From the NCBI GenBank assembly GCA_003243455.1, contig QFQS01000009.1, forward strand, positions 1-62,139: a stretch of 62,139 nucleotides of DNA, in the 5' to 3' direction. The notes beneath the pieces were generated by a model. It was not told the DNA's origin and did no database searches. It saw only the letters and a program-made list of their open reading frames with translations. The first letter of the stretch is position 1; every line of letters begins with the position of its first letter. This DNA comes from Cereibacter sphaeroides (lineage in GTDB: Bacteria > Pseudomonadota > Alphaproteobacteria > Rhodobacterales > Rhodobacteraceae). The position numbers were made by a program, and so were the translations under genes. Below are positions 54,718 through 62,139 of the stretch, one piece after another.

Positions 54718-55623
54718 CTCGGAATCCTCTGTGTTGGCTTCAGTGTTGAAGATTGCCATTTCATCTTCCAGCGACCCCAATCGGTCGGCGAGCCCAATAT
54801 CAATGCCGTCTTGCGCGTCGTAGGTCAATGCCTCGGTGGCCTTGACCTCTTCGTCGTCCATATCACGGTTGCGAGCAACCGTGGAAGTGAAGACACCATA
54901 AATCTTGTTGATTCGCTTCTCGATACGGGATTTTACAGCCTCCGGCAACTTTTCATAGCTATTGCCATCGACCTTGTGCTTCCCGGCGAAGATGAACGTG
55001 ACCTTGATACCCATCTGCTTCAGCGCTTCGCTGTATTCAACATGGGCGGTGACGACGCCGATAGAACCGACGCCCCCCGAGCGCGTGACCGTGCCGTTGC
55101 CCTTCCCCACAGACGAGTAGATCAGGTAGGCGGCAGAGTAGGCATGGTCAGCAGCAAAAGCCCGCATGGGCTTCTGGTTGCGTGCCTCGAAGATTTTGTC
55201 GCCACACTCGAAGCACCCGGCAACCTCGCCGCCGGGGCTGTCGATGATGAAGGCGATCCGCTTGACGTTGCTGTCCGCGAGCCCGCGCTTCAGCGCCATC
55301 TCGACGTACTTGTAGCCCGTCGCCCACCGACCGAACTGGAAGGGGAAGCGGTTGAGCAGCACGCCCATGATCGGGATTTGCAGCGTGCCGTCTTTGACGT
55401 TGTAGGGACGGTAGTAAGCGCGCCAGTCACCGTCAGTGGTCGGCCAGAAATCCTCGTCGTCGTTGTCGTTCGACGCCACGGTGGCGTAGTCCAGCATCTT
55501 GCTCGCGTGTTCCGAGTTGACCAGATGCGTGACGGAGGATTGAAAAAGCCCCTCCGAACCGCTGGCGATCAGGAGGGGGTTCTGCGTCAGTGCTTCGAGA
55601 AGCGGTTGGGTGTTAAGCGGCAT
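54253..55623 (-). CDS. Prohead protease of the S49/SppA (gpC) family with C-terminal scaffold
   Basis: A 456-aa protein from the ATG at 55623. Residues about 60-300 form the S49 peptidase: Ile-Asp-Ser-Pro-Gly-Gly-Glu-Val-Ala-Gly, Ala-Tyr-Ser-Ala-Ala-Tyr, Gly-Gly-Val-Gly-Ser-Ile-Gly-Val (serine nucleophile) and Phe-Ala-Gly-Lys-His-Lys (catalytic lysine). The last ~150 residues are a Thr/Ala/Glu-rich scaffold that can also be made alone from an internal start. Overlaps the portal gene by 11 bases. Confidence 0.9.
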   Translation of the reverse strand: MPLNTQPLLEALTQNPLLIASGSEGLFQSSVTHLVNSEHASKMLDYATVASNDNDDEDFWPTTDGDWRAYYRPYNVKDGTLQIPIMGVLLNRFPFQFGRWATGYKYVEMALKRGLADSNVKRIAFIIDSPGGEVAGCFECGDKIFEARNQKPMRAFAADHAYSAAYLIYSSVGKGNGTVTRSGGVGSIGVVTAHVEYSEALKQMGIKVTFIFAGKHKVDGNSYEKLPEAVKSRIEKRINKIYGVFTSTVARNRDMDDEEVKATEALTYDAQDGIDIGLADRLGSLEDEMAIFNTEANTEDSEMANDNKVETVTKAEHDSALASATAAGIKTGSEQATARINGILACDNAKTRPKAALSFALNTDMTVEAANAVLADLGEETTTAAKVEEKPNATTTTTTTQAKETPFEKHMNGTEQPNVGASAQDDGKDKVSDADLSASILSDYAGATGGTKEKAA

Positions 55624-57307
55624 CTTTCTTCTCTCCGTCGTCCTTGCCGCCGTCGTCGGCTTCCCGTGTGGTGCCCGAGGCGGCGTTGGTCCCGTTGTCT
55701 TCGTACAGGACGATATCACGTTCTTCGCGTTCTTTCGCCTCCCGCTGAAGCTGCGCGTAGACCTTGCGCCAATCCTTGCCGAGGCGAGCAAGTTCGTCTT
55801 CGTGGGTGGACAGGCCGTACTTGATCCGAAGGACCGCTGCCTGCGTTTCCTTCAGTTCGTCAATCTGGCCGCGAGCCGCGCCGATCCAGTCGCAGTTGCA
55901 GAGCGCTTCGAACTTCAGGTTCAGCACGCCATCGGTGTAAAGCTCACCGGCCTTGCTGGCGGGGAAGTTCTTGAGCAGGTTCTTGTTGACGGCCTCTTCC
56001 AGCCATGCCCGGAAGATCGCGTTGGCGAAGGCGTCGGCGAAGAAACGCTTGCGGGCCTGCATGTACTTCCACGTGGTCGCCATAGCGGCGCGGGCCGAGG
56101 AATAGTTGGTCTTGGTGTAGTCCCGAGACAGTTCCTCGTAGGACACGCCGAGCGCAGCCGCGATGTAGCGCAGCAACGACACTTCGAAGTCCTGACCCAC
56201 GCCGCCGGGCGAGCCTGCCGGACGAATTTGGAGCTTCGTGCCGGGGAAAAGATGGGGGATGCGGACTCCGTCCAGCTTCATGTGCTTGGCGGAACCGGCA
56301 TAGGCGTTCACGGCAGCAAGGTACTGCGTGGCGTAGTCGGTGATGGCACCGGCCGTCGAGCCGCCAAGCTGCTGGTAGACAGCCTCGGCCGGAAGCTCGC
56401 TCTCGATGCTGGCCGCGTACATGGCCCCGGTCACGGCGTTCTGAAGCGTCACGTCCCGGAACTTCCGGGTGATCGCGATTTCCTTCAGACCGGCCACGAT
56501 GTCGGCGACCGCACGGGTCTGGTCAACGCGAAGCTGCTCTGCGAGGTAGATGACCTGCTGGCGGCCCCACGGCTTTTCGGCATCGACTTCCTTGAACTTC
56601 CAAGCGTTCTCGCCGATGAAAGTCCCGGTGTCGTTCTTGTGGCGCACGCGGATGAAGTAGGACTGCGGCGCACCGTACTGGTTCATGCGGATACCCCGGC
56701 GGATGTCCGCGTCCCACTGGCGTTCCGGGGGCGTGTCGAGCCGGTCGGTGTCCACCATCTGGATCGCCGTGTTGAACTCGCGGCCCTTATCCCGGAGCCA
56801 TTCGATGGTCGCCAGCAGTTCGCCCCCGGTGCAGGCCACGCCCACGCCGAGCCGGATCATGCCGGTGAAGTTGTTGCGCCGGGCGGCGTCTACCCAATTG
56901 CGGGGGCTCTCGCCCCACAGGGTAAAGAGGGCTTCGACTTCCTGCTGAAGCGCCTCCCCCTGTTCCTCGGTGAGCCCGAGAACTTCGACGTTCGGCTTGT
57001 GGTTCAGGAAGTACATCGCGCCGACGATGCCGTCCTTGTGGAGGTTCGCCCCGCCCTGCACGTAGGCATCGTTGCGGAAGGTCTCGCGGGACCGGGCGTC
57101 CAGCAGTTCCTTCTCCGGGAGCAGGTCAAGGTCGGCCGAGTTGAGCGGCGGATTCCACGAGGCCAGCGACTCGTCGTAGCGCCGGGCACCGTCGTAGGCC
57201 CCGCCGAAGGCGAAGTCTTTGCCGGGCACGCCAACCATGTCGAAGAGGTCGTTGAGGACTTCTGCCGTGGTGCTTTCGCGGGGGGCCAGTTGGGTCGCTG
57301 TTACCAC
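55613..57307 (-). CDS. Portal protein (lambda gpB family)
   Basis: A 564-aa portal of the lambda type. Marks: Asn-Asp-Ala-Tyr-Val-Gln-Gly-Gly near 80, Trp-Val-Asp-Ala-Ala-Arg-Arg-Asn-Asn-Phe, Val-Asp-Thr-Asp-Arg-Leu, and the wing/clip region Gly-Val-Ser-Tyr-Glu-Glu-Leu-Ser-Arg-Asp-Tyr-Thr-Lys-Thr-Asn-Tyr-Ser-Ser-Ala-Arg. The C-terminal tail is acidic/lysine-rich. Starts at GTG 57307, overlapping the gpW stop. Confidence 0.93.
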   Translation of the reverse strand: MVTATQLAPRESTTAEVLNDLFDMVGVPGKDFAFGGAYDGARRYDESLASWNPPLNSADLDLLPEKELLDARSRETFRNDAYVQGGANLHKDGIVGAMYFLNHKPNVEVLGLTEEQGEALQQEVEALFTLWGESPRNWVDAARRNNFTGMIRLGVGVACTGGELLATIEWLRDKGREFNTAIQMVDTDRLDTPPERQWDADIRRGIRMNQYGAPQSYFIRVRHKNDTGTFIGENAWKFKEVDAEKPWGRQQVIYLAEQLRVDQTRAVADIVAGLKEIAITRKFRDVTLQNAVTGAMYAASIESELPAEAVYQQLGGSTAGAITDYATQYLAAVNAYAGSAKHMKLDGVRIPHLFPGTKLQIRPAGSPGGVGQDFEVSLLRYIAAALGVSYEELSRDYTKTNYSSARAAMATTWKYMQARKRFFADAFANAIFRAWLEEAVNKNLLKNFPASKAGELYTDGVLNLKFEALCNCDWIGAARGQIDELKETQAAVLRIKYGLSTHEDELARLGKDWRKVYAQLQREAKEREERDIVLYEDNGTNAASGTTREADDGGKDDGEKKDAA

Positions 57308-57534
57308 GGGATTGCCCTCATAGGTCCGCTGATCCCGGTTGGCAGACCGAGGGCCAGCTTGAGTTCGATGATGTACGCCCGGAGCCGGGTGGGGTTGGCA
57401 GCGTTGTATTCGACGCGCTCACCGTTCTGGTCTACGAACGTGCGGACGCCCCCACCAAGCAGACCTTGGTGGAGAGCGGCTTCGGCTTCCTTGAGCCGGG
57501 CGGTGTAGAGGATACGATCTTCTTCGGATAGCAT
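57301..57534 (-). CDS. Head-tail joining protein gpW-like
   Basis: A 77-aa protein between large terminase and portal, as in lambda. Two helices flank a strand pair: Leu-Lys-Glu-Ala-Glu-Ala-Ala-Leu-His-Gln-Gly, Val-Arg-Thr-Phe-Val-Asp-Gln-Asn-Gly-Glu-Arg-Val-Glu-Tyr and Leu-Arg-Ala-Tyr-Ile-Ile-Glu-Leu, the gpW fold pattern. Confidence 0.85.
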   Translation of the reverse strand: MLSEEDRILYTARLKEAEAALHQGLLGGGVRTFVDQNGERVEYNAANPTRLRAYIIELKLALGLPTGISGPMRAIPW

Positions 57535-57535
57535 G

Positions 57536-59680
57536 TCAGGCCATATCCCTTGCAAGTGCAGCGAGGTCGATCTTCGGCTTGGCCGCTGCCTCAAATGGTT
57601 TAGATACTTCCACCGGATCGAAGACCAGATCGTTATGGTCCCACTCTTCAGCCCAACCCGGCGGGTTTTCCCAATTAAGATGCTCCAAAGCAATAACCCC
57701 CGTCAAGGAGCCTGCAAGGTAAAGGACCAGCAAATCCCACGACTCGTTGCGGAATTTCTTAGGATTGAGCCATCCCTTATTAGGGTCTTTGATTTCGACG
57801 GTCAATTCTGTGTAGAAGTTGTCGTCCAGCCAGTTCGGGAAATTGATGCGGCCGCCACGTGGTTCCGTCCGGTCGAGCATCTTGTCCACGGTATCCTTCA
57901 GGGTGTCAGGGTTGAACATGAGGACCGGGATTTCGCCTCGCGCACCGGCCGAGCGATCCTTGCGCTGGCTGTCGGGGTACGTGATCGCCACACGGGGCGC
58001 GTTCTTGATCGAAGAGCCCTTCGACAGGATGAAGCGGCCAGCCAGACCGGGCTCCCAACCATAGTCGATGTCTTCCTCTTTCGACTCCACGTCGTCGCCG
58101 TCGCCGCGCCGGAGCCAGCGGTAGAAGTTGTAGGCGTTGGCCGTGACGCCCTCGCGGCCGCCTGAGTCGCAGACCGTGAACTTGATCGCCATGCTGCGAC
58201 CCGAGCCGTCGCCGAGCGGATACGTCTTCAGCAGCACTTCCTTGACCAACAGCTTCCAGTCTTCCGGGTATGCTCCGGGGCTGACCCACAGGCGCTCGCC
58301 GTCGTCGTCCAGACGCAGGCTCTTCTTGATCTCGAAGCGGTCGATCACGGTCACGTCGCCACCGACGCCGGTCCCGTGGACCTGCACGATGAAGCGGTTC
58401 TTCTGCACGTCGATGCTGGCCGTGGCATAGCGGACGCCCGGCGGGATCGTCTTCAGGCCGAGGTCGGTCGCCCGGTTCTTGATGTCCTCGGGCACGCGGC
58501 TGGACGCCATGGACTTCGGGGTATAGCAGTCGCCTTGGTCGGTGTTGACCGTAGTCTTCAGCGCTTCCTCGGACCCGTTCTGCTCATACTCATGCTCGGC
58601 GTTCAGGAAGTTGAACACCAGCGTCTTCCACGGGGCAAAGGCGGCCGCGACCCCCTTCAGCCAGAACGAGGCGATCTCGGATCGGGGAGCCCTGCCGGAG
58701 ACCGAACCGTCTGGCATCCAGAACTGGCCGTCCTTGATCCACTTCCCGTTGAGGTTCAGATCGTACTTGCCGGGCAAACCGTCCTGCGGCTCGTGGCTGT
58801 AGTCGAGTTCGCAGTGCGGGCAACGCATGGTCGCCATCTCGGCGGCCTCAAGGAAGTCCTCGGAGTCCGGCCAGTGCAGCAGGTTGAAGTTGGGCTCGAA
58901 GGGGTTTTTGCAGGAGACGCAACGCCACATCCAGCGGCGACGGTCGCCACGGTTGTAGAGGGACAGGATGCCCTTGGTCGGGGGAGCCTCGTGCTTGGTC
59001 TTCGGCATCCACTTCGGGTTTTCGACCACGAAGCCCGGCGACGACTCGGCCGCGCACATGCCGTGAGACTGGAAGGTGGTGGCGCGCTTTTTCGCCAGAT
59101 CGTAGGGCGAGCCTTCGCCGTCGATGTCCTGATCCATGCGGTCATAGTCGGTCAACCACAGGCGCGGGATCGGCTTGCCGGAGAGTTCGTTGATGGCGGG
59201 CCATGACAGCGAGACCATCATGCCAGACTGGTATTGCTTGTCGAAGGTATTGTCGGCGTCCCGGCGCTGGATCAGACGGTTGCGGACTTCCTCGGTGTAG
59301 CGGTGCAGGCGGTCAACGCGGCGGATGGAGAAGTCGCGGGCCGTGGTGTTCGAGGTCTGCACGAGCATCATGTCGGCAGGATCGCAGACGACGGTGTAGG
59401 TCTGCCAGTTCAGGAAGATGTCGGTCTTGCCGCACTGCGCCGGGCCAGCGAATACCAGACCCGTGAAGGTCGATGACGCCAACTCGTCCATGACCTCTTT
59501 GAGATACGGTGCAAGTTCATTTTTCCAAGGACCAACGTAGGCACCGGGATTGTTGAGCTTGCGATACTTCTCGGCCGCTTCGCTGACCGTCAGACGCTCG
59601 GGAGGGCGCACACCCTCGGCCGTCTGGACGATCATGTCTTCGAGGGTGTCGAACAGGTCGTGTACCGGATGGATGCTCAT
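57536..59680 (-). CDS. Terminase large subunit (lambda GpA family)
   Basis: A 714-aa packaging motor and nuclease. ATPase: Walker A Val-Phe-Ala-Gly-Pro-Ala-Gln-Cys-Gly-Lys-Thr near residue 80, Walker B-like Leu-Trp-Leu-Thr-Asp-Tyr-Asp-Arg-Met-Asp near 175, and zinc-like cysteines Cys-Val-Ser-Cys and Cys-Pro-His-Cys near 250-295. Nuclease domain begins Ser-Ile-Asp-Val-Gln-Lys-Asn-Arg-Phe near 425. Typical full length for GpA. Overlaps the small subunit gene by 4 bp. GpA-type terminases usually cut at cos sites; none could be assigned here. Confidence 0.94.
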   Translation of the reverse strand: MSIHPVHDLFDTLEDMIVQTAEGVRPPERLTVSEAAEKYRKLNNPGAYVGPWKNELAPYLKEVMDELASSTFTGLVFAGPAQCGKTDIFLNWQTYTVVCDPADMMLVQTSNTTARDFSIRRVDRLHRYTEEVRNRLIQRRDADNTFDKQYQSGMMVSLSWPAINELSGKPIPRLWLTDYDRMDQDIDGEGSPYDLAKKRATTFQSHGMCAAESSPGFVVENPKWMPKTKHEAPPTKGILSLYNRGDRRRWMWRCVSCKNPFEPNFNLLHWPDSEDFLEAAEMATMRCPHCELDYSHEPQDGLPGKYDLNLNGKWIKDGQFWMPDGSVSGRAPRSEIASFWLKGVAAAFAPWKTLVFNFLNAEHEYEQNGSEEALKTTVNTDQGDCYTPKSMASSRVPEDIKNRATDLGLKTIPPGVRYATASIDVQKNRFIVQVHGTGVGGDVTVIDRFEIKKSLRLDDDGERLWVSPGAYPEDWKLLVKEVLLKTYPLGDGSGRSMAIKFTVCDSGGREGVTANAYNFYRWLRRGDGDDVESKEEDIDYGWEPGLAGRFILSKGSSIKNAPRVAITYPDSQRKDRSAGARGEIPVLMFNPDTLKDTVDKMLDRTEPRGGRINFPNWLDDNFYTELTVEIKDPNKGWLNPKKFRNESWDLLVLYLAGSLTGVIALEHLNWENPPGWAEEWDHNDLVFDPVEVSKPFEAAAKPKIDLAALARDMA

Positions 59681-60420
59681 ACGAGGTCAGCCCAATCGTT
59701 GTCTTCGGTCTCTTCGACCGGATCGAGGTTAGGCGGCATCTCGTCGGCCAGCATTTCCTTGATCTCGGCGATCTGCGGCCCCGTGCGCTTCGACTTGGCC
59801 GAAGCGACGAGGGCCTTGTAGATTTCCTCCTGAAGCTCGTCCACCAGCTTGACCAGAAGCTCGCGCTGCTCGGCCGTGAGACCGACCTGCCGTTCGAGAG
59901 TGTCGGCCCAAAGCTGGACCGTGAATTTGATCGTCTGGAAGGTCGAGCCGAGGACTTCCCGGACCTTCTCGGTGCGCCACAGGACTCCGGCGTTCTCTTC
60001 CCACTTCTGGCGCTTCAGGGCCGCATCCCAAAACATCTGCTGCATGGAGGCTGGCAGATCGGTGGCCTTCAGGTTCTTGAGAAACTGGTCCATCGACAGG
60101 GCGGGCTTGACGAGGTACTGGCACGCGACCGGCAGGGCGTAGACGTAGCCTGCCTTGCGGCGGTGCAGCGGTGGGCAGTCCGCGAGCTTCTGCTTCACCG
60201 TCTTGGGGTCCATGCCGAAGACCTGCGACAGCCAAGAGACCGTCACGCCCGCCATCATGTCCTCGACAATCGGGCCGCCTGTCTTGGGGTTGACGCCCAT
60301 GGCCTTCTGCCGGACCATCGTTTCCAGCAGTTCGTCAGCGCGCTCGGCACGCTGCGCCCGGCGGTGGCGGGGGCCGTAATTTACCGACCCAACGAGGTCT
60401 TCATCGTCCTGAACTTCCAT
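59677..60420 (-). CDS. Terminase small subunit (DUF1441/Nu1-like)
   Basis: A 247-aa DUF1441 protein. The helix-turn-helix lies near residues 60-85 (Trp-Leu-Ser-Gln-Val-Phe-Gly-Met-Asp-Pro-Lys-Thr-Val-Lys-Gln-Lys-Leu), followed by Tyr-Val-Tyr-Ala-Leu-Pro and long helices for oligomerisation. Both ends carry the acidic LV motif: Asp-Asp-Glu-Asp-Leu-Val-Gly near the start and Asp-Asn-Asp-Trp-Ala-Asp-Leu-Val at the end. A copy of CGTTTATACG lies 13 bases before its ATG. Confidence 0.88.
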   Translation of the reverse strand: MEVQDDEDLVGSVNYGPRHRRAQRAERADELLETMVRQKAMGVNPKTGGPIVEDMMAGVTVSWLSQVFGMDPKTVKQKLADCPPLHRRKAGYVYALPVACQYLVKPALSMDQFLKNLKATDLPASMQQMFWDAALKRQKWEENAGVLWRTEKVREVLGSTFQTIKFTVQLWADTLERQVGLTAEQRELLVKLVDELQEEIYKALVASAKSKRTGPQIAEIKEMLADEMPPNLDPVEETEDNDWADLV

Positions 60421-62033
60421 TACGCCGCCATCCGTTTATACGCCATCTCATATTCCCATTCCTGCTCAAGCCGGACGCGCACGGCGTCGGTGATGCTGTC
60501 TTGGGTCGCCCCGCGTGCCAGCAGTGCGGCCAGTACGGTTTCATCCATGGTGCCCTCGGTGATGATCCGGTGGAGGAACACCTTGGACGCCTTCTGCCCG
60601 CTCCGGTGCAGCCGCTTGATGAACTGCCGGTAGAGTTCGAGGCTCCACGTCAGGCCATACCAGACGGCGATGCTGGACCCGTGCTGGAAGTTCAGCCCGT
60701 GCCCGGCGCTCGCCGGGTGCGTCAGCAGCATCCGAATCTTGCCCGCGTTCCAGTCGCGCATGTCGCTCTTGGAGTCGCCATAGATACGGACGTAGGGGAA
60801 CCGCTTCTTGATCGCGTCCTTGTCGAACTGGAACGAGTAGGCGACCAAGACCGGCTGGCCCATCGCCTCTTCCATGATGCTCTCAAGGATATCGAGCTTG
60901 TGATCGTGGATGCGGACGCTGGACTTATCTTCTCTATATAGTGATCCGTTGGCAAACTGAAGTAGCTTTCCAGTCAAAACGCCTTGGTTCACAGCCTCGA
61001 TAAATTCCGGTTCCTTGCCGTGGACCGCCACGTCGATAGCCATCTCGGCCTCGAAGTTCTTGTAGCGCTTCATCTCGTCGGCCGACAGCTTGACCTTGTG
61101 ATCCACCGGGATCATCGGGGGCAGCTTCAGATAGTCCTCTTCCTTCAGGCTGAAGAAGATGTCGCCGATCTTGGACATGATCTCTTTTTCAGAGTGGTCG
61201 AACGGCTCCACCTTCGTTGACTGGCTGAAGCGGTTGGGCTCCCGGAACCAGCGCTTCTTATAGGCGGTCATGGACGTGCCGAGACGCTTGCCGAGGTCGA
61301 TCATGAAGATCGGCCCCCACAGGTCGATCAGGCCGTTGGGCGAGGGCGTGCCGGAAAGCTCGATCACCCGCTTGAAGGTGAAGCGCATCCGCCGGAGGAT
61401 ACCGAACTCGGTCAACTTCTTCGGCGGCATCGTGCCGTCAGCGCGAGCCTTGGGCTTCGAGCGCTTGCGGCCGGACTTGAGGCGGCTGGCCTCGTCGTAG
61501 ATCAGGCAGTCGAACTTCCACCGCCGGACCCCGAGGGTCTGCTGAAGCCAGACCAGATTTTCCCGGTTGATGATCGTGATCACGGCCTCGTGCCGGAGCG
61601 CGGCGCGGCGCTCGGCATCGGTGCCGGTCACGATCCTGTAGGTCAGGTGCCGGGCGAAGTCCCACTTCGCGATCTCGGCCGCCCACGTTTCCTCGGCCAC
61701 CTTCAGCGGGGCCACGATCAGGACAGACGAGATGAAGCCGCTGTTGAGCATCTGGACGATGGCGTAGAGCGAGGCGGCCGTTTTTCCCAAGCCCATCTCC
61801 GCGCCGAGGAACACGTCTTGCTTGATCGCGACCGAGGACATCCAGCGCTGGTAGGACCGGAAGTGCCCGTAGGTGAGGATTTCGTCAGGCGGGCCATAGA
61901 TCAGTTCGAGGGCTTCCAGATCATGGACGAACCGGGGCAGTTGCTCGGGTGCGCCGTAGATCAGGCTGGTGGATTCCAGCCCGATCTTCGCCACCGACTT
62001 TTTGAACTCCGTCGTCCATGGATGAAAGGTCAT
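60420..62033 (-). CDS. SNF2-family DNA helicase
   Basis: A 537-aa superfamily 2 helicase. Motif I Gly-Ala-Glu-Met-Gly-Leu-Gly-Lys-Thr near residue 80; motif II Tyr-Asp-Glu-Ala-Ser-Arg-Leu-Lys near 175; motif III Leu-Ser-Gly-Thr-Pro-Ser-Pro-Asn; C-terminal motifs His-Pro-Ala-Ser-Ala-Gly-His-Gly-Leu-Asn and Phe-Ile-Lys-Arg-Leu-His-Arg-Ser-Gly-Gln-Lys. Coupled with the VRR-NUC gene, as in many phages, so the two may act on branched or stalled DNA together. Its stop overlaps the small terminase ATG. Confidence 0.92.
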   Translation of the reverse strand: MTFHPWTTEFKKSVAKIGLESTSLIYGAPEQLPRFVHDLEALELIYGPPDEILTYGHFRSYQRWMSSVAIKQDVFLGAEMGLGKTAASLYAIVQMLNSGFISSVLIVAPLKVAEETWAAEIAKWDFARHLTYRIVTGTDAERRAALRHEAVITIINRENLVWLQQTLGVRRWKFDCLIYDEASRLKSGRKRSKPKARADGTMPPKKLTEFGILRRMRFTFKRVIELSGTPSPNGLIDLWGPIFMIDLGKRLGTSMTAYKKRWFREPNRFSQSTKVEPFDHSEKEIMSKIGDIFFSLKEEDYLKLPPMIPVDHKVKLSADEMKRYKNFEAEMAIDVAVHGKEPEFIEAVNQGVLTGKLLQFANGSLYREDKSSVRIHDHKLDILESIMEEAMGQPVLVAYSFQFDKDAIKKRFPYVRIYGDSKSDMRDWNAGKIRMLLTHPASAGHGLNFQHGSSIAVWYGLTWSLELYRQFIKRLHRSGQKASKVFLHRIITEGTMDETVLAALLARGATQDSITDAVRVRLEQEWEYEMAYKRMAA

Positions 62034-62139
62034 ACCAGCCCCAAGATACGCAGCGCGTCGATGGCGCTGTCACAGTAGTAGATTTCTGCCCCGGCCGCCC
62101 GAAGTCGGTCATGCTCCAACTCTTGGCTCTTCCGGGGCA
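62030..62139 (-). CDS. VRR-NUC domain nuclease, C-terminal part (continues at 1-239)
   Basis: Left side of the gene that crosses the circle junction. Bases 62061-62139 duplicate 1-79; unique sequence 62060 down to 62030 encodes the last ten residues (Asp-Ala-Leu-Arg-Ile-Leu-Gly-Leu-Val) and the stop, which overlaps the helicase start as ATGA. Confidence 0.85.
   Translation of the reverse strand, partial: PRKSQELEHDRLRAAGAEIYYCDSAIDALRILGLV
62061..62139. repeat. Assembly overlap, copy 2 (circular genome)
   Basis: Exact second copy of bases 1-79. Joining here gives a circular map of about 62,060 bp and restores the VRR-NUC gene. Confidence 0.9.

Noticed and set aside
1..62139. tRNA genes and CRISPR arrays
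   Set aside because: No cloverleaf with a T-loop consensus and no regularly spaced direct repeats with unique spacers were found by eye; the iterons lack spacer regularity.

Overview
The window is the complete genome of a tailed phage (siphovirus-like, lambda-type head and tail genes) assembled as a circle and opened at an arbitrary point: bases 1-79 are repeated exactly at 62061-62139, so the unique length is about 62,060 bp and one gene (a VRR-NUC nuclease) is cut by the window ends. Base composition is GC-rich with strongly GC-biased third codon positions. A GapR/DUF2312 homologue and a DUF1441-type small terminase point to an alphaproteobacterial host; the genus cannot be read from the sequence. 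I see no integrase, ParA or recombination directionality factor.

Layout. Two divergent transcription units start near 6.1 kb. The leftward unit (6063 down to 1, through the circle junction, then 62139 down to about 30.0 kb) carries first the DNA replication/recombination genes (unknown alanine-rich protein, DUF2800 nuclease, endonuclease VII, DUF2815 ssDNA-binding protein, HNH nuclease, family A DNA polymerase, VRR-NUC nuclease, SNF2 helicase). Next come packaging (DUF1441 small and GpA-type large terminase), head (gpW, portal, S49 protease with nested scaffold, decoration protein, gpE-type capsid), connectors, tail tube, tail chaperones, a 1676-aa tape measure with an embedded lysozyme domain, tail hub/tip proteins, receptor-binding proteins with repeated discoidin-like modules, and finally endolysin, Rz/Rz1 spanins and a holin candidate. 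Genes are tightly coupled, mostly by 4-bp ATGA/GTGA/TTGA overlaps.

The rightward unit (6211 to 30150) starts with a small HTH regulator and a VapE-type primase-helicase. Then comes a 1.3 kb non-coding stretch (9285-10600) packed with three repeat families plus large hairpins, the best origin-like candidate. A compact island with different codon use (10602-13703) follows, closed by two tandem terminators and a triple array of palindromes. After it come two related HNH-like genes flanking a probable structured small RNA, a DUF932 gene, and about 40 small early genes. Recognisable among these are an acyl carrier protein, a stand-alone topoisomerase VI A/TOPRIM protein, dihydrofolate reductase, a MazG-like pyrophosphohydrolase, a cupin, GapR, an MT-A70 methyltransferase and a YoqJ/DUF1273 SLOG protein.

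How it fits together. The two units meet tail to tail near 30.1 kb. The 6.1 kb intergenic region has overlapping divergent promoter elements and two copies of a candidate operator, so the HTH protein at 6211 may set the balance between units. Most striking are a recurrent acidic C-terminus ending in Leu-Val or Leu-Ile in at least ten otherwise unrelated proteins (with the same motif inside VapE and at the start of the small terminase), and the dense iteron/palindrome region next to VapE. Together with the missing integrase, the latter leaves open an extrachromosomal (plasmid-like) phase as well as a simply virulent lifestyle.
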